Part shown: one piece after another, positions 8,101 through 15,300 of the stretch
Layout of the letters: the number at the start of each line of letters is the position of its first letter
Numbering within the stretch: position 1 is the first letter of the stretch
Assembly (NCBI GenBank): GCA_964550025.1
Contig: CAZJYI010000210.1
Location: 1 to 16,862, forward strand
DNA: 16,862 bases
Reading direction: 5' to 3'
Origin: CAZJYI01 sp964550025
GTDB taxonomy: Bacteria; Verrucomicrobiota; Kiritimatiellia; UBA8416; CAYOBW01
The notes under the pieces: generated by a model
The model's database searches: none
Told to the model about the DNA's origin: nothing
The model's input: the letters and a program-made list of their open reading frames with translations, nothing else
Translations under genes and position numbers: made by a program

Positions 8101-8643
8101 TGGAGGACGTTCGGCGGAGCGGCCCCGGGCGGCAGCGGCGTGCTGAAACTCCCCGCCGGCACAAAGATGGTCACGGGCGATCCGACATGGAGAGACTACG
8201 TGCTTGAAGCCGTTGTGATGTTGAAAGGGACGGACGGAAATGCCGGGCTCGTCTTTCGCGTCAACGACCCCGGCCACGGACACGACGAGATGCGGGGCTA
8301 CTATGTCGGCTTCGACACGAAGAAGCTCCATCTCGGCAAGATGAACAACCGCTGGCAGTCCCTGGCCGAGTACGACCTCGGCAAGCTGGACTGCAATGTC
8401 GTGCCCGGCGTCTGGAACCAGATCCGCGTGGCGGCAAAAGGCAATCGCATCAAGGTCTGGTTCAACCGCATGCACCCATCTTCCGACCCGGAACGCGGGC
8501 TCCGAATGGACATCGTCGACAAGTCGTCGCCGATCCTCTCCGGCAACATCGGCGTGCGCGCGTTCAAGGTCGATGCCTGCTTCGACAACGTCGTGGTGGT
8601 GCCGACGGACTGCGTTGAGGGCTCCGGCGCAGACGCATCTTGA
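5143..8643 (+). CDS. Trimodular exported glycoside hydrolase: GH127 + clan GH-A barrel + LamG-like domain
   Basis: 1166 residues; ATG 5143 follows AAAGGA by 8 bases. Residues 1-23 are a signal peptide. Residues about 40-635 match GH127, the family of beta-L-arabinofuranosidases such as HypBA1, which cleave terminal beta-L-arabinofuranose with a Zn-bound Cys nucleophile. The key residues are present: acid/base Glu323 (PRGEAFG), Zn ligands Glu339 and Cys341 (AYAETCAQIG), and Cys407-Cys408 (GCACCPSN), Cys407 being the expected nucleophile. Numbering is within about ten residues of HypBA1 (E322, E338, C340, C417, C418). Residues about 655-960 form a TIM-barrel-type domain resembling PVC proteins annotated '1,4-beta-xylanase' or GH5-like, with probable acid/base Glu806 (WWEVFNEPR) and nucleophile Glu876 (VFTEAGARW). 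Residues about 969-1155 are a LamG/DUF1080-like jelly roll, perhaps glycan-binding. There is no stop or new signal peptide at either junction. Exact substrates cannot be read from the sequence; arabinose-containing plant or algal glycans are the inference. Confidence 0.9.
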   Translation: MKLDTRTATVATMLAIPLSGVLGAEQTRLPAQPPHAQLREPALGDVRLSDAFWAPRVRTCREVTLPYCLKTCEETGRIENFVKAAKKEGKFEGIWFNDSDVHKVIDGAAYSLALCPDPKLDRMTDEVIAKIAAAQQDDGYILCYFILGDASNRFTQIHNPARHELYSIGHLIEAGAVHYRMTGKRSFLDVAIRAADHIDSLFGPGKKMQVPEHQELELALIELYRVTGEKRYLDLAAFFINQRGNANGHKLYGPYSQDHLPVREQSEAVGHAVRAMYNCMGMLDLYAETGDKELFAACGRIWRNTTHRRMYVTGGIGARPRGEAFGEDYELPNATAYAETCAQIGLIHFARRMFMIEPDGKYADVMERVLYNAFLSGVALSGDKFFYQNRLASRGDYRRRSWYGCACCPSNVIRVYPRIGQFTYALAKTAVYVNLYAAGTGELSVDGNRVILKQETRYPWNGRVLLTVTPPQAQAFDICLRIPGWCRMDETPGALYRSSPLDTQPTLKVNGKTVSLHRLEKGYARISREWKAGDTIELDMPMPIRRVHAHPEVKADAGRVALQRGPVVYCAEAVDNGGRVSHLSLPADAALTAEHRPNLLGGVTVITGTTGKGGLLAVPYYAWDNREGGEMAVWLRERPAGRSDEAYWPNPAPPTDGLVGANYTAAYAVNQVQFWHDFRKDVIEREMAAARRYYGINTLRVYLHNINFDEEKEVLLQNMETFLTICSRHGIRPGFCFFDDCHRHADIYLDKPTEPIKGYHNGRWAACPQDRDRDPEHLDRFKPYIQEIIRPFRKDKRVLWWEVFNEPRVKKGSYSEKLRRAAYRWAKDVEPVQPVIACWDDNEATDIVNAHNYRWAPGGWDRQADMNPEKGTVFTEAGARWYAPRPSNGEPCEVIHWLEARRAAGKSTPGVYLCWELLVGNSNCRWYWGTKHGSPEPTVPWCGLMWPDATPVSLAEAEACLMYATGRNNALFYDNFQDTPAVERAGWRTFGGAAPGGSGVLKLPAGTKMVTGDPTWRDYVLEAVVMLKGTDGNAGLVFRVNDPGHGHDEMRGYYVGFDTKKLHLGKMNNRWQSLAEYDLGKLDCNVVPGVWNQIRVAAKGNRIKVWFNRMHPSSDPERGLRMDIVDKSSPILSGNIGVRAFKVDACFDNVVVVPTDCVEGSGADAS

Positions 8644-8653
8644 CATCATCCTC

Positions 8654-8690
8654 CGCACCCCGCAGACTGCACCGAACTTTCGCGGGTGCG
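8654..8690 (+). terminator. Intergenic hairpin, possible terminator or attenuator
   Basis: CGCACCCCGC (8654-8663) pairs with GCGGGTGCG (8682-8690), giving nine pairs with one bulged C and an 18-base loop. It starts 10 bases after the GH127 stop codon and about 50 bases before the propeller gene start. There is no T-run after it, so it is not a classical intrinsic terminator. It could protect the 3' end or set the ratio of the two genes if they share a transcript. Confidence 0.35.
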
Positions 8691-8739
8691 TGTCCGCACA
8701 TTGTCGACCGAGAGGTGTCGCTGGACGGGAGGGAGAGAG

Positions 8740-11550
8740 ATGCTTCAACGACCGCCGCAGAGGACCGTGACGCTGCTTCTCGGAATCTGCCTGTGCATCC
8801 CTCTGAGCGCACCGGGTTTCTTCTGGACGGCAATTGGCCCCGAGGGCGGAAAATTCATCGGTTCGGTCACGGACCCCGCCGATGCCAATCACATTGTCGC
8901 CATCGAGGAGAATCTCTGCGAGGCATTCGAGACAACCGACGGCGGCGCCTCGTGGACCAGCGTCGGAAACGTGGCCGGCGCGTCGGACCTTTACGACTTC
9001 GCTGCCTTTGACACGCACCGCCTTTACGGCATCGCCGGGTACTACTGCCACCGCAGCCGTGACGGCGGCCACTCCTGGCAGTCTTCACGGTTCCAGTCCG
9101 ACGCCGGGTCCGTGAGAGTCGTTGCCGCGCATCCCTCAGATTCGAACATCGTCTACGTCGCCGGATCCTACTACAAAAGCGGAAGCGGTCGCTATGCGCT
9201 CGCCTTTTCATCCAGTTCCGACGGAGGGGAAACCTGGGCGACAACGCAGCATCTCGATTTCGAGGTCTTCCATCCGTACGACCTTGCCGTTTCACGCTCG
9301 GACCCAAGTCGGCTTTTCATCTGCGGGTACCGGCGGAAGAGCGGCTGGTCCTACGGGGCCATGGTCCGCAGCCTCGATGGCGGCGCCAGTTGGTCCGACA
9401 TCTCGAAATCCGTCGTCGCCACCAGCTATCGTTTCCTATATACCGTGGCCGTCGACCCGACTGACGCCTCGCGTGTCTACGCGGGGGGCGACGGTTACTT
9501 CTACCGCAGCATGGACGGGGGCGACACGTGGTCATGCATTTCGCAGTCCGTAGACGTCGTGTCGCTTGGAATCGATCCCTCCGCTCCGGCGAGGGTCTAC
9601 GCCGGCGGCAACGGCACATTGTCATACAGTTCGGACCACGCCCGGACATGGACGGCCCGGCAAGACGCCATCGGCGGACGGAGCTACCACATCGAGGTGG
9701 CCCCGGCCGACACATCCCGGGTCATCGTGAGCGCCGGCACGGGGTTATACGGATCGACGGACGGAGGAACGAACTGGACCTCCATACACAGCGGCATACA
9801 GAACGCGCCTATCGCCCCGATAGCTATCGCGCCCTCACTCTCCTCACGGGCCTACATCGATTACGAGGACACCGGCATTTTCGCTTCGAACGACAGCGGC
9901 AGCCATTGGGAGAAGAAGGCCCACTTCGACGGCAGCGGAAATATCGGTGACATTGCGATTCACCCTGCCACCCCCGACGTCCTCCTGGCCATCGAGGGTC
10001 CTGCAGGAAACAGTTCGGAGCTCTTCAGGAGCACAAACGCCGGCGGTGCCTGGACACAAGTAGACAGCTACTTCTCGGAGGCATACTGCCTCTGCTGGCA
10101 CCCGACACGGCACAACGTGGTCTTTGCCGGCGGCGAGCACGGAGGCAGGGACGGGCTATTCTCGATCACGCGCAGCACTGACGGCGGCCAGACATGGACC
10201 GAACGCTACGACCTGCCGACCGCGGACCACTACAACAGCGCGTGCAGGGACATCGCCGTATCGCCCTCGGACCCGGACGAGATATTCGCCGTAGGGTGCG
10301 ACGGGAACGGAGGCAAGATCTTTCGGTCGGCCAACGGCGGCACGGCCTGGTCGGACGCAACCGGCAATCTGGCAACCTATCACGGGACGTACTGGACAAT
10401 GTACGCGCTCACTCCCGGCCCCGGCGGCCACATGCACGCGGGAACAAGCGCGGGTGTCTTCTACACGACTGACGGCGGCACGAACTGGCTGCCACGGGCG
10501 GGATTCACCCGCAACACACGGACACTGGCCTACGATGCCGGACGTGCCATGCTCTTCGCCGGCACCTCTGACCGGGGCGTCTACGACTACGCCGAAGCCG
10601 AAGGGACTTGGAAGGAGATCAACGTCGGACTCGGCGATCTTGGCTGCAACGCGCTGGCGCTGGACGCTCCAAACGGGTATCTCCTGCTTGCCACCCGCAC
10701 GGGCGTATGGCGCTACGACATGTCGCCGTCCCACGCGCTGGATATCGTGTCCGTCCATGGCAGCCCCACCCCGCCCGTCGGCAACCACAGACACACCGTC
10801 GGCACGGTCCTGACGAACTCCGTGAACTCCCCCGTGCAAGCCGGCACCATCCAGTACGTCTGCACGGGATGGACGCTGACCGGCAACCACCCCGCGTCGG
10901 GCGCGGAAGCCACGGTGACAATGACGCACACCAACGACGCGGTTCTGACATGGCACTGGGGAACCAACTACTGGCTTCAGACGCAGACCTCGGGCTGGGG
11001 AACGGTGCAACCCGAAAGCGGCTGGCATGCGCGGGACTCGAGCGTCTGGGTCACGGCCACGGCGGCCCCATACCATCAGTTCGTGCGTTGGGCGGGAGCC
11101 AGCGATCGGCCATACAGCCCGGTATGGCTGACGATAACGCATCCAAGCTCCATTACCGCTACGTTTGCCGCGGACGTCGCCGTTCACGACACGCCCCACT
11201 GGTGGCTCGCGCTGCACGGTCACACCAACCTGGACTGGGACGCGGAAGCGCTGACCGATCGCGACGGCGACGGCATGGCAGCCTGGCAGGAACATGTCGC
11301 CGACACCTGTCCGACGAACCGTCGCGACTACTTCCGAATCACCTCGTGCGATGCGGAAACAGGCGCGCGGCCTTTCGTGCTGTGGTGGAACGGCGCGGCC
11401 GAACGAACCTACACGGTCTATGCCAGTCCGCAACCGTCGGGCACCTGGAGCAACGTCTACGAGGGCGCCGGAAGCCCCGCCCCCATGTCCTACACGAGTC
11501 CTCCGTCCCCCGGCCAGAGCTTCAAGCTCGGCGTAGAGCTTGCGGAATAG
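8740..11550 (+). CDS. Exported Asp-box (BNR/sortilin-like) beta-propeller protein with InlB-like and Ca-binding tail
   Basis: 936 residues. ATG 8740 follows a GGGAGGGAGAGAG ribosome tract; an in-frame GTG at 8686 would put 18 charged residues before the signal peptide and was rejected. Residues 1-24 are the signal peptide (TVTLLLGICLCIPLSA). Twelve Asp-boxes of the form S.DGG..W start at about residues 65, 106, 159, 211, 257, 297, 339, 384, 431, 479, 531 and 576. Numbers 6, 8, 9 and 11 are degenerate. The spacing of about 40-55 residues suits blades of a sortilin/Ycf48-like propeller. No sialidase Arg triad or FRIP motif was recognised, so a binding role is favoured over sialidase. Residues about 670-815 hold the 'GSPTPPVG ... 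YVCTGW ... LTWHWGTNYWL' module and an InlB-like repeat. 'TPHWWLALHG' and one DRDGDG calcium loop follow at about 816-860, then a terminal beta-sandwich. It sits 96 bp after the GH127 gene on the same strand. Confidence 0.88.
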   Translation: MLQRPPQRTVTLLLGICLCIPLSAPGFFWTAIGPEGGKFIGSVTDPADANHIVAIEENLCEAFETTDGGASWTSVGNVAGASDLYDFAAFDTHRLYGIAGYYCHRSRDGGHSWQSSRFQSDAGSVRVVAAHPSDSNIVYVAGSYYKSGSGRYALAFSSSSDGGETWATTQHLDFEVFHPYDLAVSRSDPSRLFICGYRRKSGWSYGAMVRSLDGGASWSDISKSVVATSYRFLYTVAVDPTDASRVYAGGDGYFYRSMDGGDTWSCISQSVDVVSLGIDPSAPARVYAGGNGTLSYSSDHARTWTARQDAIGGRSYHIEVAPADTSRVIVSAGTGLYGSTDGGTNWTSIHSGIQNAPIAPIAIAPSLSSRAYIDYEDTGIFASNDSGSHWEKKAHFDGSGNIGDIAIHPATPDVLLAIEGPAGNSSELFRSTNAGGAWTQVDSYFSEAYCLCWHPTRHNVVFAGGEHGGRDGLFSITRSTDGGQTWTERYDLPTADHYNSACRDIAVSPSDPDEIFAVGCDGNGGKIFRSANGGTAWSDATGNLATYHGTYWTMYALTPGPGGHMHAGTSAGVFYTTDGGTNWLPRAGFTRNTRTLAYDAGRAMLFAGTSDRGVYDYAEAEGTWKEINVGLGDLGCNALALDAPNGYLLLATRTGVWRYDMSPSHALDIVSVHGSPTPPVGNHRHTVGTVLTNSVNSPVQAGTIQYVCTGWTLTGNHPASGAEATVTMTHTNDAVLTWHWGTNYWLQTQTSGWGTVQPESGWHARDSSVWVTATAAPYHQFVRWAGASDRPYSPVWLTITHPSSITATFAADVAVHDTPHWWLALHGHTNLDWDAEALTDRDGDGMAAWQEHVADTCPTNRRDYFRITSCDAETGARPFVLWWNGAAERTYTVYASPQPSGTWSNVYEGAGSPAPMSYTSPPSPGQSFKLGVELAE

Positions 11551-12040
11551 CCTTCTCCATCCGGTAGTCGTCCATCACGAAACCGCCGCCGATGTCAGCG
11601 ACAAGAGCATCCGCGATGCGGAAGCCCATGCGTTTGTAGAACGCTATCGGTCCCGCGTTCCCTACGTTGACCCGCAGCCACAAAGTGCCGACGCCCCGCT
11701 CCATGCAGAGCTTTTCGACGAAAACGATTGCCGCCCGCCCCACCCCACGCCCCCGCTGGCCGACCCTCACGTAGAGCTTGCTCAAGTGGGCGCCCGCCCC
11801 GTCCGGATCGGGTACCAGGGCCAGGAAGCCGATACTCTCGCCATCCACGTCGACCAGGTAGTACTCGTACCCCAGGGGGAGCTGCGCCCTGATGGCCGAC
11901 GGGGTCAGGAATTTGTCCAGCATGTAGTCAACCTGCGCCTGCCCGATCAGCGGGACGAAATGCTGGTTCCATATTTCGTGGGCAAGCGTCGCCACGGCCT
12001 CGATGCCGCCGTCGTCCGTGACACGGTCAAAGGTGGTCAT
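11522..12040 (-). CDS. GNAT family N-acetyltransferase
   Basis: 172 residues from ATG 12040, with a GAGGAG ribosome site 8 bases upstream. It transfers an acetyl group from acetyl-CoA to an amine; the substrate cannot be told. The acetyl-CoA pyrophosphate loop is Q95-R-G-R-G-V-G101 after strand 4 (LSKLYVRVG). The C-terminal signature VNVGNAGPIAFYKRMGF (about 124-140) contains the usual Asn and Tyr of motif B, where the Tyr often acts as general acid. The length is normal for a single-domain GNAT. There is no signal peptide, so it is cytoplasmic, unlike every other gene here. Its last 29 bases overlap the propeller gene tail to tail. A candidate promoter lies at 12074-12102, so it is probably transcribed alone. 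Confidence 0.93.
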   Translation of the reverse strand: MTTFDRVTDDGGIEAVATLAHEIWNQHFVPLIGQAQVDYMLDKFLTPSAIRAQLPLGYEYYLVDVDGESIGFLALVPDPDGAGAHLSKLYVRVGQRGRGVGRAAIVFVEKLCMERGVGTLWLRVNVGNAGPIAFYKRMGFRIADALVADIGGGFVMDDYRMEKAIPQALRRA

Positions 12041-12073
12041 GCTTCACTCCTCACACCTGAATACTGCGGCATC

Positions 12074-12102
12074 TTTGTACACGTCATCCGCAACAGACTC
12101 AA
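12074..12102 (-). promoter_or_regulatory. Candidate sigma-70-type promoter of the GNAT gene
   Basis: On the minus strand TTGAGT (12102-12097) and TACAAA (12079-12074) are separated by exactly 17 bases. Each matches its consensus at 4 of 6 positions. The -10 box is 33 bases from the ATG at 12040. It is the best promoter-like pair I found in the window. Confidence 0.45.
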
Positions 12103-12111
12103 GTCATCCGC
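12083..12111. promoter_or_regulatory. 9-bp direct repeats flanking the -35 box, possible operator
   Basis: GTCATCCGC occurs at 12083-12091 and again at 12103-12111, exactly 20 bp apart (about two helical turns). The candidate -35 hexamer (12097-12102) lies between the copies. Direct repeats on one DNA face are typical of sites for response regulators or other tandem-binding factors. Whether they are bound is inference. Confidence 0.35.
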
Positions 12112-12137
12112 GTGACGCCGCGCAGCGAGGGGCATGC
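12112..12137 (+). repeat. Degenerate third copy of the 26-bp repeat unit
   Basis: This stretch contains CCGCGCAGCGAGG followed by GGCATGC. It aligns with one gap to the right-hand 26-bp arm at 12306-12331 (CCGCGGGAGCGAGG, CGCTAC) and in the same orientation. It lies 10 bp outside the left arm, so at least three units of one repeat family cluster here. Confidence 0.35.
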
Positions 12138-12146
12138 GATGATAAC

Positions 12147-12331
12147 GTAGCGCCCCGCTCCTGCGGGGTGACGGTTGGTGCGGGTCTCAGACCCGCACCT
12201 GAGGACGGGAAGCGAGAGAGTCGAGCAAAACGGGGCCTCCGGGCATCTTCCCACACAAACGGTTCTCTTCGCCATGCTCGTGCGGGCCGGACGCCCACAC
12301 CACTGGTCACCCCGCGGGAGCGAGGCGCTAC
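12147..12331. repeat. 185-bp nested inverted-repeat element (REP/MITE-like)
   Basis: The ends are 26-bp inverted repeats (12147-12172 and 12306-12331) matching at 24 of 26 positions; the right copy begins GTCACCCCGC and ends GGCGCTAC. Just inside each end is a second hairpin: GTGCGGGTCT-C-AGACCCGCAC at 12178-12198 on the left, and an imperfect counterpart (GTGCGGGC ... GCCCACAC) at about 12279-12299 on the right. The symmetry thus extends, imperfectly, about 50 bp inward from each end. No transposase or protein is encoded. It lies between the 3' end of the giant gene and the GNAT promoter. Confidence 0.65.
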
Positions 12332-12341
12332 AGGGCTGCAA

Positions 12342-12373
12342 TCCGGCGCGAGGAGTGGCGCGGCGCCGCCGGA
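12342..12373 (-). terminator. GC-rich hairpin after the giant surface-protein gene
   Basis: TCCGGCG (12342-12348) and CGCCGGA (12367-12373) form a 7-bp stem with a GC-rich 18-base loop. It starts 4 bases after the stop codon at 12377 on the minus strand. No T-run follows, so termination is uncertain; the palindromes just beyond may contribute. Confidence 0.3.
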
Positions 12374-12376
12374 CAT

Positions 12377-15300
12377 CTATCGAATGATCAGCATCGTTCC
12401 GCTGGGCGCATGCACGGCGCCGTAGGTGTTGAAGTTGGCGTTGTCCCCGCTGTTCTTGTGTACCGCCATGAGCCAGTCGGCCGAGCGTTCTACCGTGGAG
12501 ACGCGCAGCTCGTCCATCTGTCCCGCGTACAGCGCGTCGTTCCAGTTGCTCTTGCCGATGTAGTTGTTGACGCGAGTCACCACCGGCGGCGGCGTGTGAT
12601 CGGTCTTGGCGCCCACCTCCGCACCTTCCACGTATACGCGCGCCGTTGCGGCATTGACGCCGCCGGGCGAGCACGTTCCGGCGACGAAGCGCCATTCGTT
12701 CAGGACATAGTGCGCGCCGCCGGGCCGATAGTCTTCATTCCCGCCGGCCGTGTCCTTGAAGTCCCACGCCACGTTGGCCCCGGTGCCCTGCCGGGCGAAG
12801 ACGATGTTGTCCACATCGGCAGCGTTGCCGAAGTCGATGATCCGGGCCCAGTTGCCGAAGGCTGTCGGGCGAGCCCAAGCCGCCACGGTAATCCCGCTCG
12901 TGAAGTCGGCAAAACCGTCGTTGACGTCCACATAGTCGGCCGAACCGTTCATGACGATCGCGGGCCCGACAACTGCCTCGGTGGTCGAGTAACCCGGCGC
13001 GCCGACCTCGGCGGCCGTGTTGTTTGTCGTCGAGTCAGTGACGCCGTTGGCAAAGTGCCAGACCGCTTCATACCCCTCCGACCAGGTCGACCCGTCGAGC
13101 ATGCAGTCCGCCGGCAGGGTCGAAACCAGGGCGTCCTTGTTGCGCCAGAGGGCCCAGATCACCGTATTGGACCCGCTGAGCTCCGGCACCTGTACCCAGA
13201 CGGCCGACGTGCCGTTCTTGTCCCAGTACTCGATCTCGTGGTTGAAGAACCTGCTGCGCGAGTCGTCCGTGAACCTCAGGTCGTATCCCTGGCCGGAGGT
13301 GAACTGGTTGTACTGGAATCCGGGTAGGTTCTCGCTCAGCAGCACCAGGGCAGGGAAGTTCGTCAACGTCTCGCCGCCGGCGTAGCCGTCGAAAGTGATT
13401 CTCATCGAGCACAGCCAGTCGTCTATCGACACCGGCGGTGGCGTCTGGAAACTCTCCGTCGTATCCGCCCAGTCGGAATCGACACTGTTGGTTGCATAAC
13501 AGCGATAGTGGTACGTCTGACCGGGCATCACCGGGATGGTGAGCGATACGGCGCCCGGCAGTCTCTCGCCGAAGGTATTCGTATGCCCCCAGGCCGATGC
13601 ACTGGTGCCGCCATCCGTTTCACCCCAGTAGACGGTAACATCGGCGACACCACCGGCCACCAGATCGCCGTTCAGTGTCGCCCTGGAACGAGTAACGTCC
13701 GTCGGGGCACTGTTGGCGATGGTCGGCACGCTCATGGCCTGGAATGTCTGCCCCGGGGTGCCCCACAGGTTGGTCACGGCGTTCGTTGCATGGAATGCAC
13801 ACCAGTAGTCGGTGGCGCCGGCCAGGCCACTCAACGTCGCGCTGATCGCCCCGTTGACGTTCGTGTAGTAGCCGAGATCCATAGCATGGTCCCAGTCTCC
13901 GAACACGGTGCCGGCGTCGTTCGTGCCATACATGGCGTAGACCTTGAACACCCATCCCGTCGCGGAAAGCGTGCCGTTCACTACGGCGGAATTGGCCGTA
14001 CGGCCCGAGATGCCGTCAGTGGTCAGTGCAGTGAGAACCGGATCGTGGTAGCGGAACAGTGTCGCATCGCCGGGGTCTTCCGGAAACACGAAGTTGGTCT
14101 CTTCCTGCGTGTCACGTCCCTGTACGTCCATGCCGAAACCGAACGTAGCGTCCCAGCCGCCCTGACCCGCGACGGGACCGTAGCCACCGCCGCCGTGACT
14201 GAACCGCAGGTCGATGTCATACCACCCCACATTGCGCGTGATGGTGCCGTGCGTGGGAACGTTCCACTGGTTGTTGTTGAGCACCAGCTCGCCATCGATC
14301 TCGAGACGTGTCACGTCGTCGATGTTCTCTACGAACGTAACCGAGCCGTTCGCCAGGTAGATCTCGCCGTCATAGAACAACGTGCTGTTGCCGTTGGGAA
14401 TAACGTCATTCCAATGCTCGGCGCCGCTGCGTCCGCCGTACGGTCCCAGCACGAACCCGAGATTGCCGTTGTTTTCGGAACCGAGATACATGTTGCCGTT
14501 GGTATGGGTGCCCAACAGCCCCGACCGATAGCGCTCCGTGGGCGAATCCGTCGTGAACGAAACCGTCGCGTCGGCCCAGTCCACACCTGTCGCGTTGGTG
14601 GCATAGCAACGGTAGTAGTAGGTCATGCCGTAGCCGGCCGACACATCGCTCGAGAAGGTGCCCTCCGCAACGTCGCTCATCGAGATCGCGAAATCCCAGG
14701 CACCGGCGTTGGTCTCCCCGTCACTGTAACCCCAGTAGATAACCACGTCGGCAAAGTTGCCGGCCGTGAGCTCACCGTTCAGCGTCGCGGCACCCATCGC
14801 CACGTCCGCACCGGAACCGTTGCCGACGACAGGAACGATGACCGGCGTCACGCTTTCCGAGGGTGTCGCCCATATGCTGTCCACCGCGTTGGACACGCGG
14901 AAGGTGTACCAGTTCGTCGTTCCCGCCATGAGTCCCGTGATGGGATGGCTCACATCTCCGACGTAGTCCGTGTAGGTCCCCACGAGCTCCGAGCTGTCCC
15001 ATACTCCGCTTGTGCCGATATCAGTCGCCCCCCAGTAGACCCACACATCGTAAACCGCATCCGGAAGGGCCACCTCACCGTTCATCATGGCCGAGTCCGT
15101 CGTGACGTCCGTCGGCTGTGCGTTCGCGACCGTGATGGCGGACATTTCGGCGTTGCGGAAGAGCTGATCGACCTCGTTGCTGTCGAGCACGCGATCGTAG
15201 ATGAGGATGTCGTCCAGCATGACGCCGGCATAGTCGTTGAAGGACCCGTTCTGCTGCCGCGCGCCGAACACCAGCATGTCCGGGTCATCGGTGATCGCCC

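Noticed and set aside
6937..9072. 711-codon open frame on the minus strand opposite the glycosidase
   Set aside because: It runs across the end of the GH127 gene, the intergenic gap and the start of the propeller gene, and has no recognisable motif. The plus-strand genes have intact catalytic residues and signal peptides.
8740..11550. Calling the Asp-box protein a sialidase
   Set aside because: Asp-boxes alone occur in many non-enzymatic propellers; no FRIP motif or Arg triad was found.
12377..12440. PEP-CTERM or other sorting signal at the giant protein's end
   Set aside because: The last residues (HAPSGTMLIIR) lack a PEP motif, a transmembrane helix and a basic tail of the right form.
12099..12695. 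198-codon minus-strand frame over the intergenic repeat
   Set aside because: Its sequence comes from the inverted-repeat element and an alternate frame of the giant gene's 3' end; no family resemblance.
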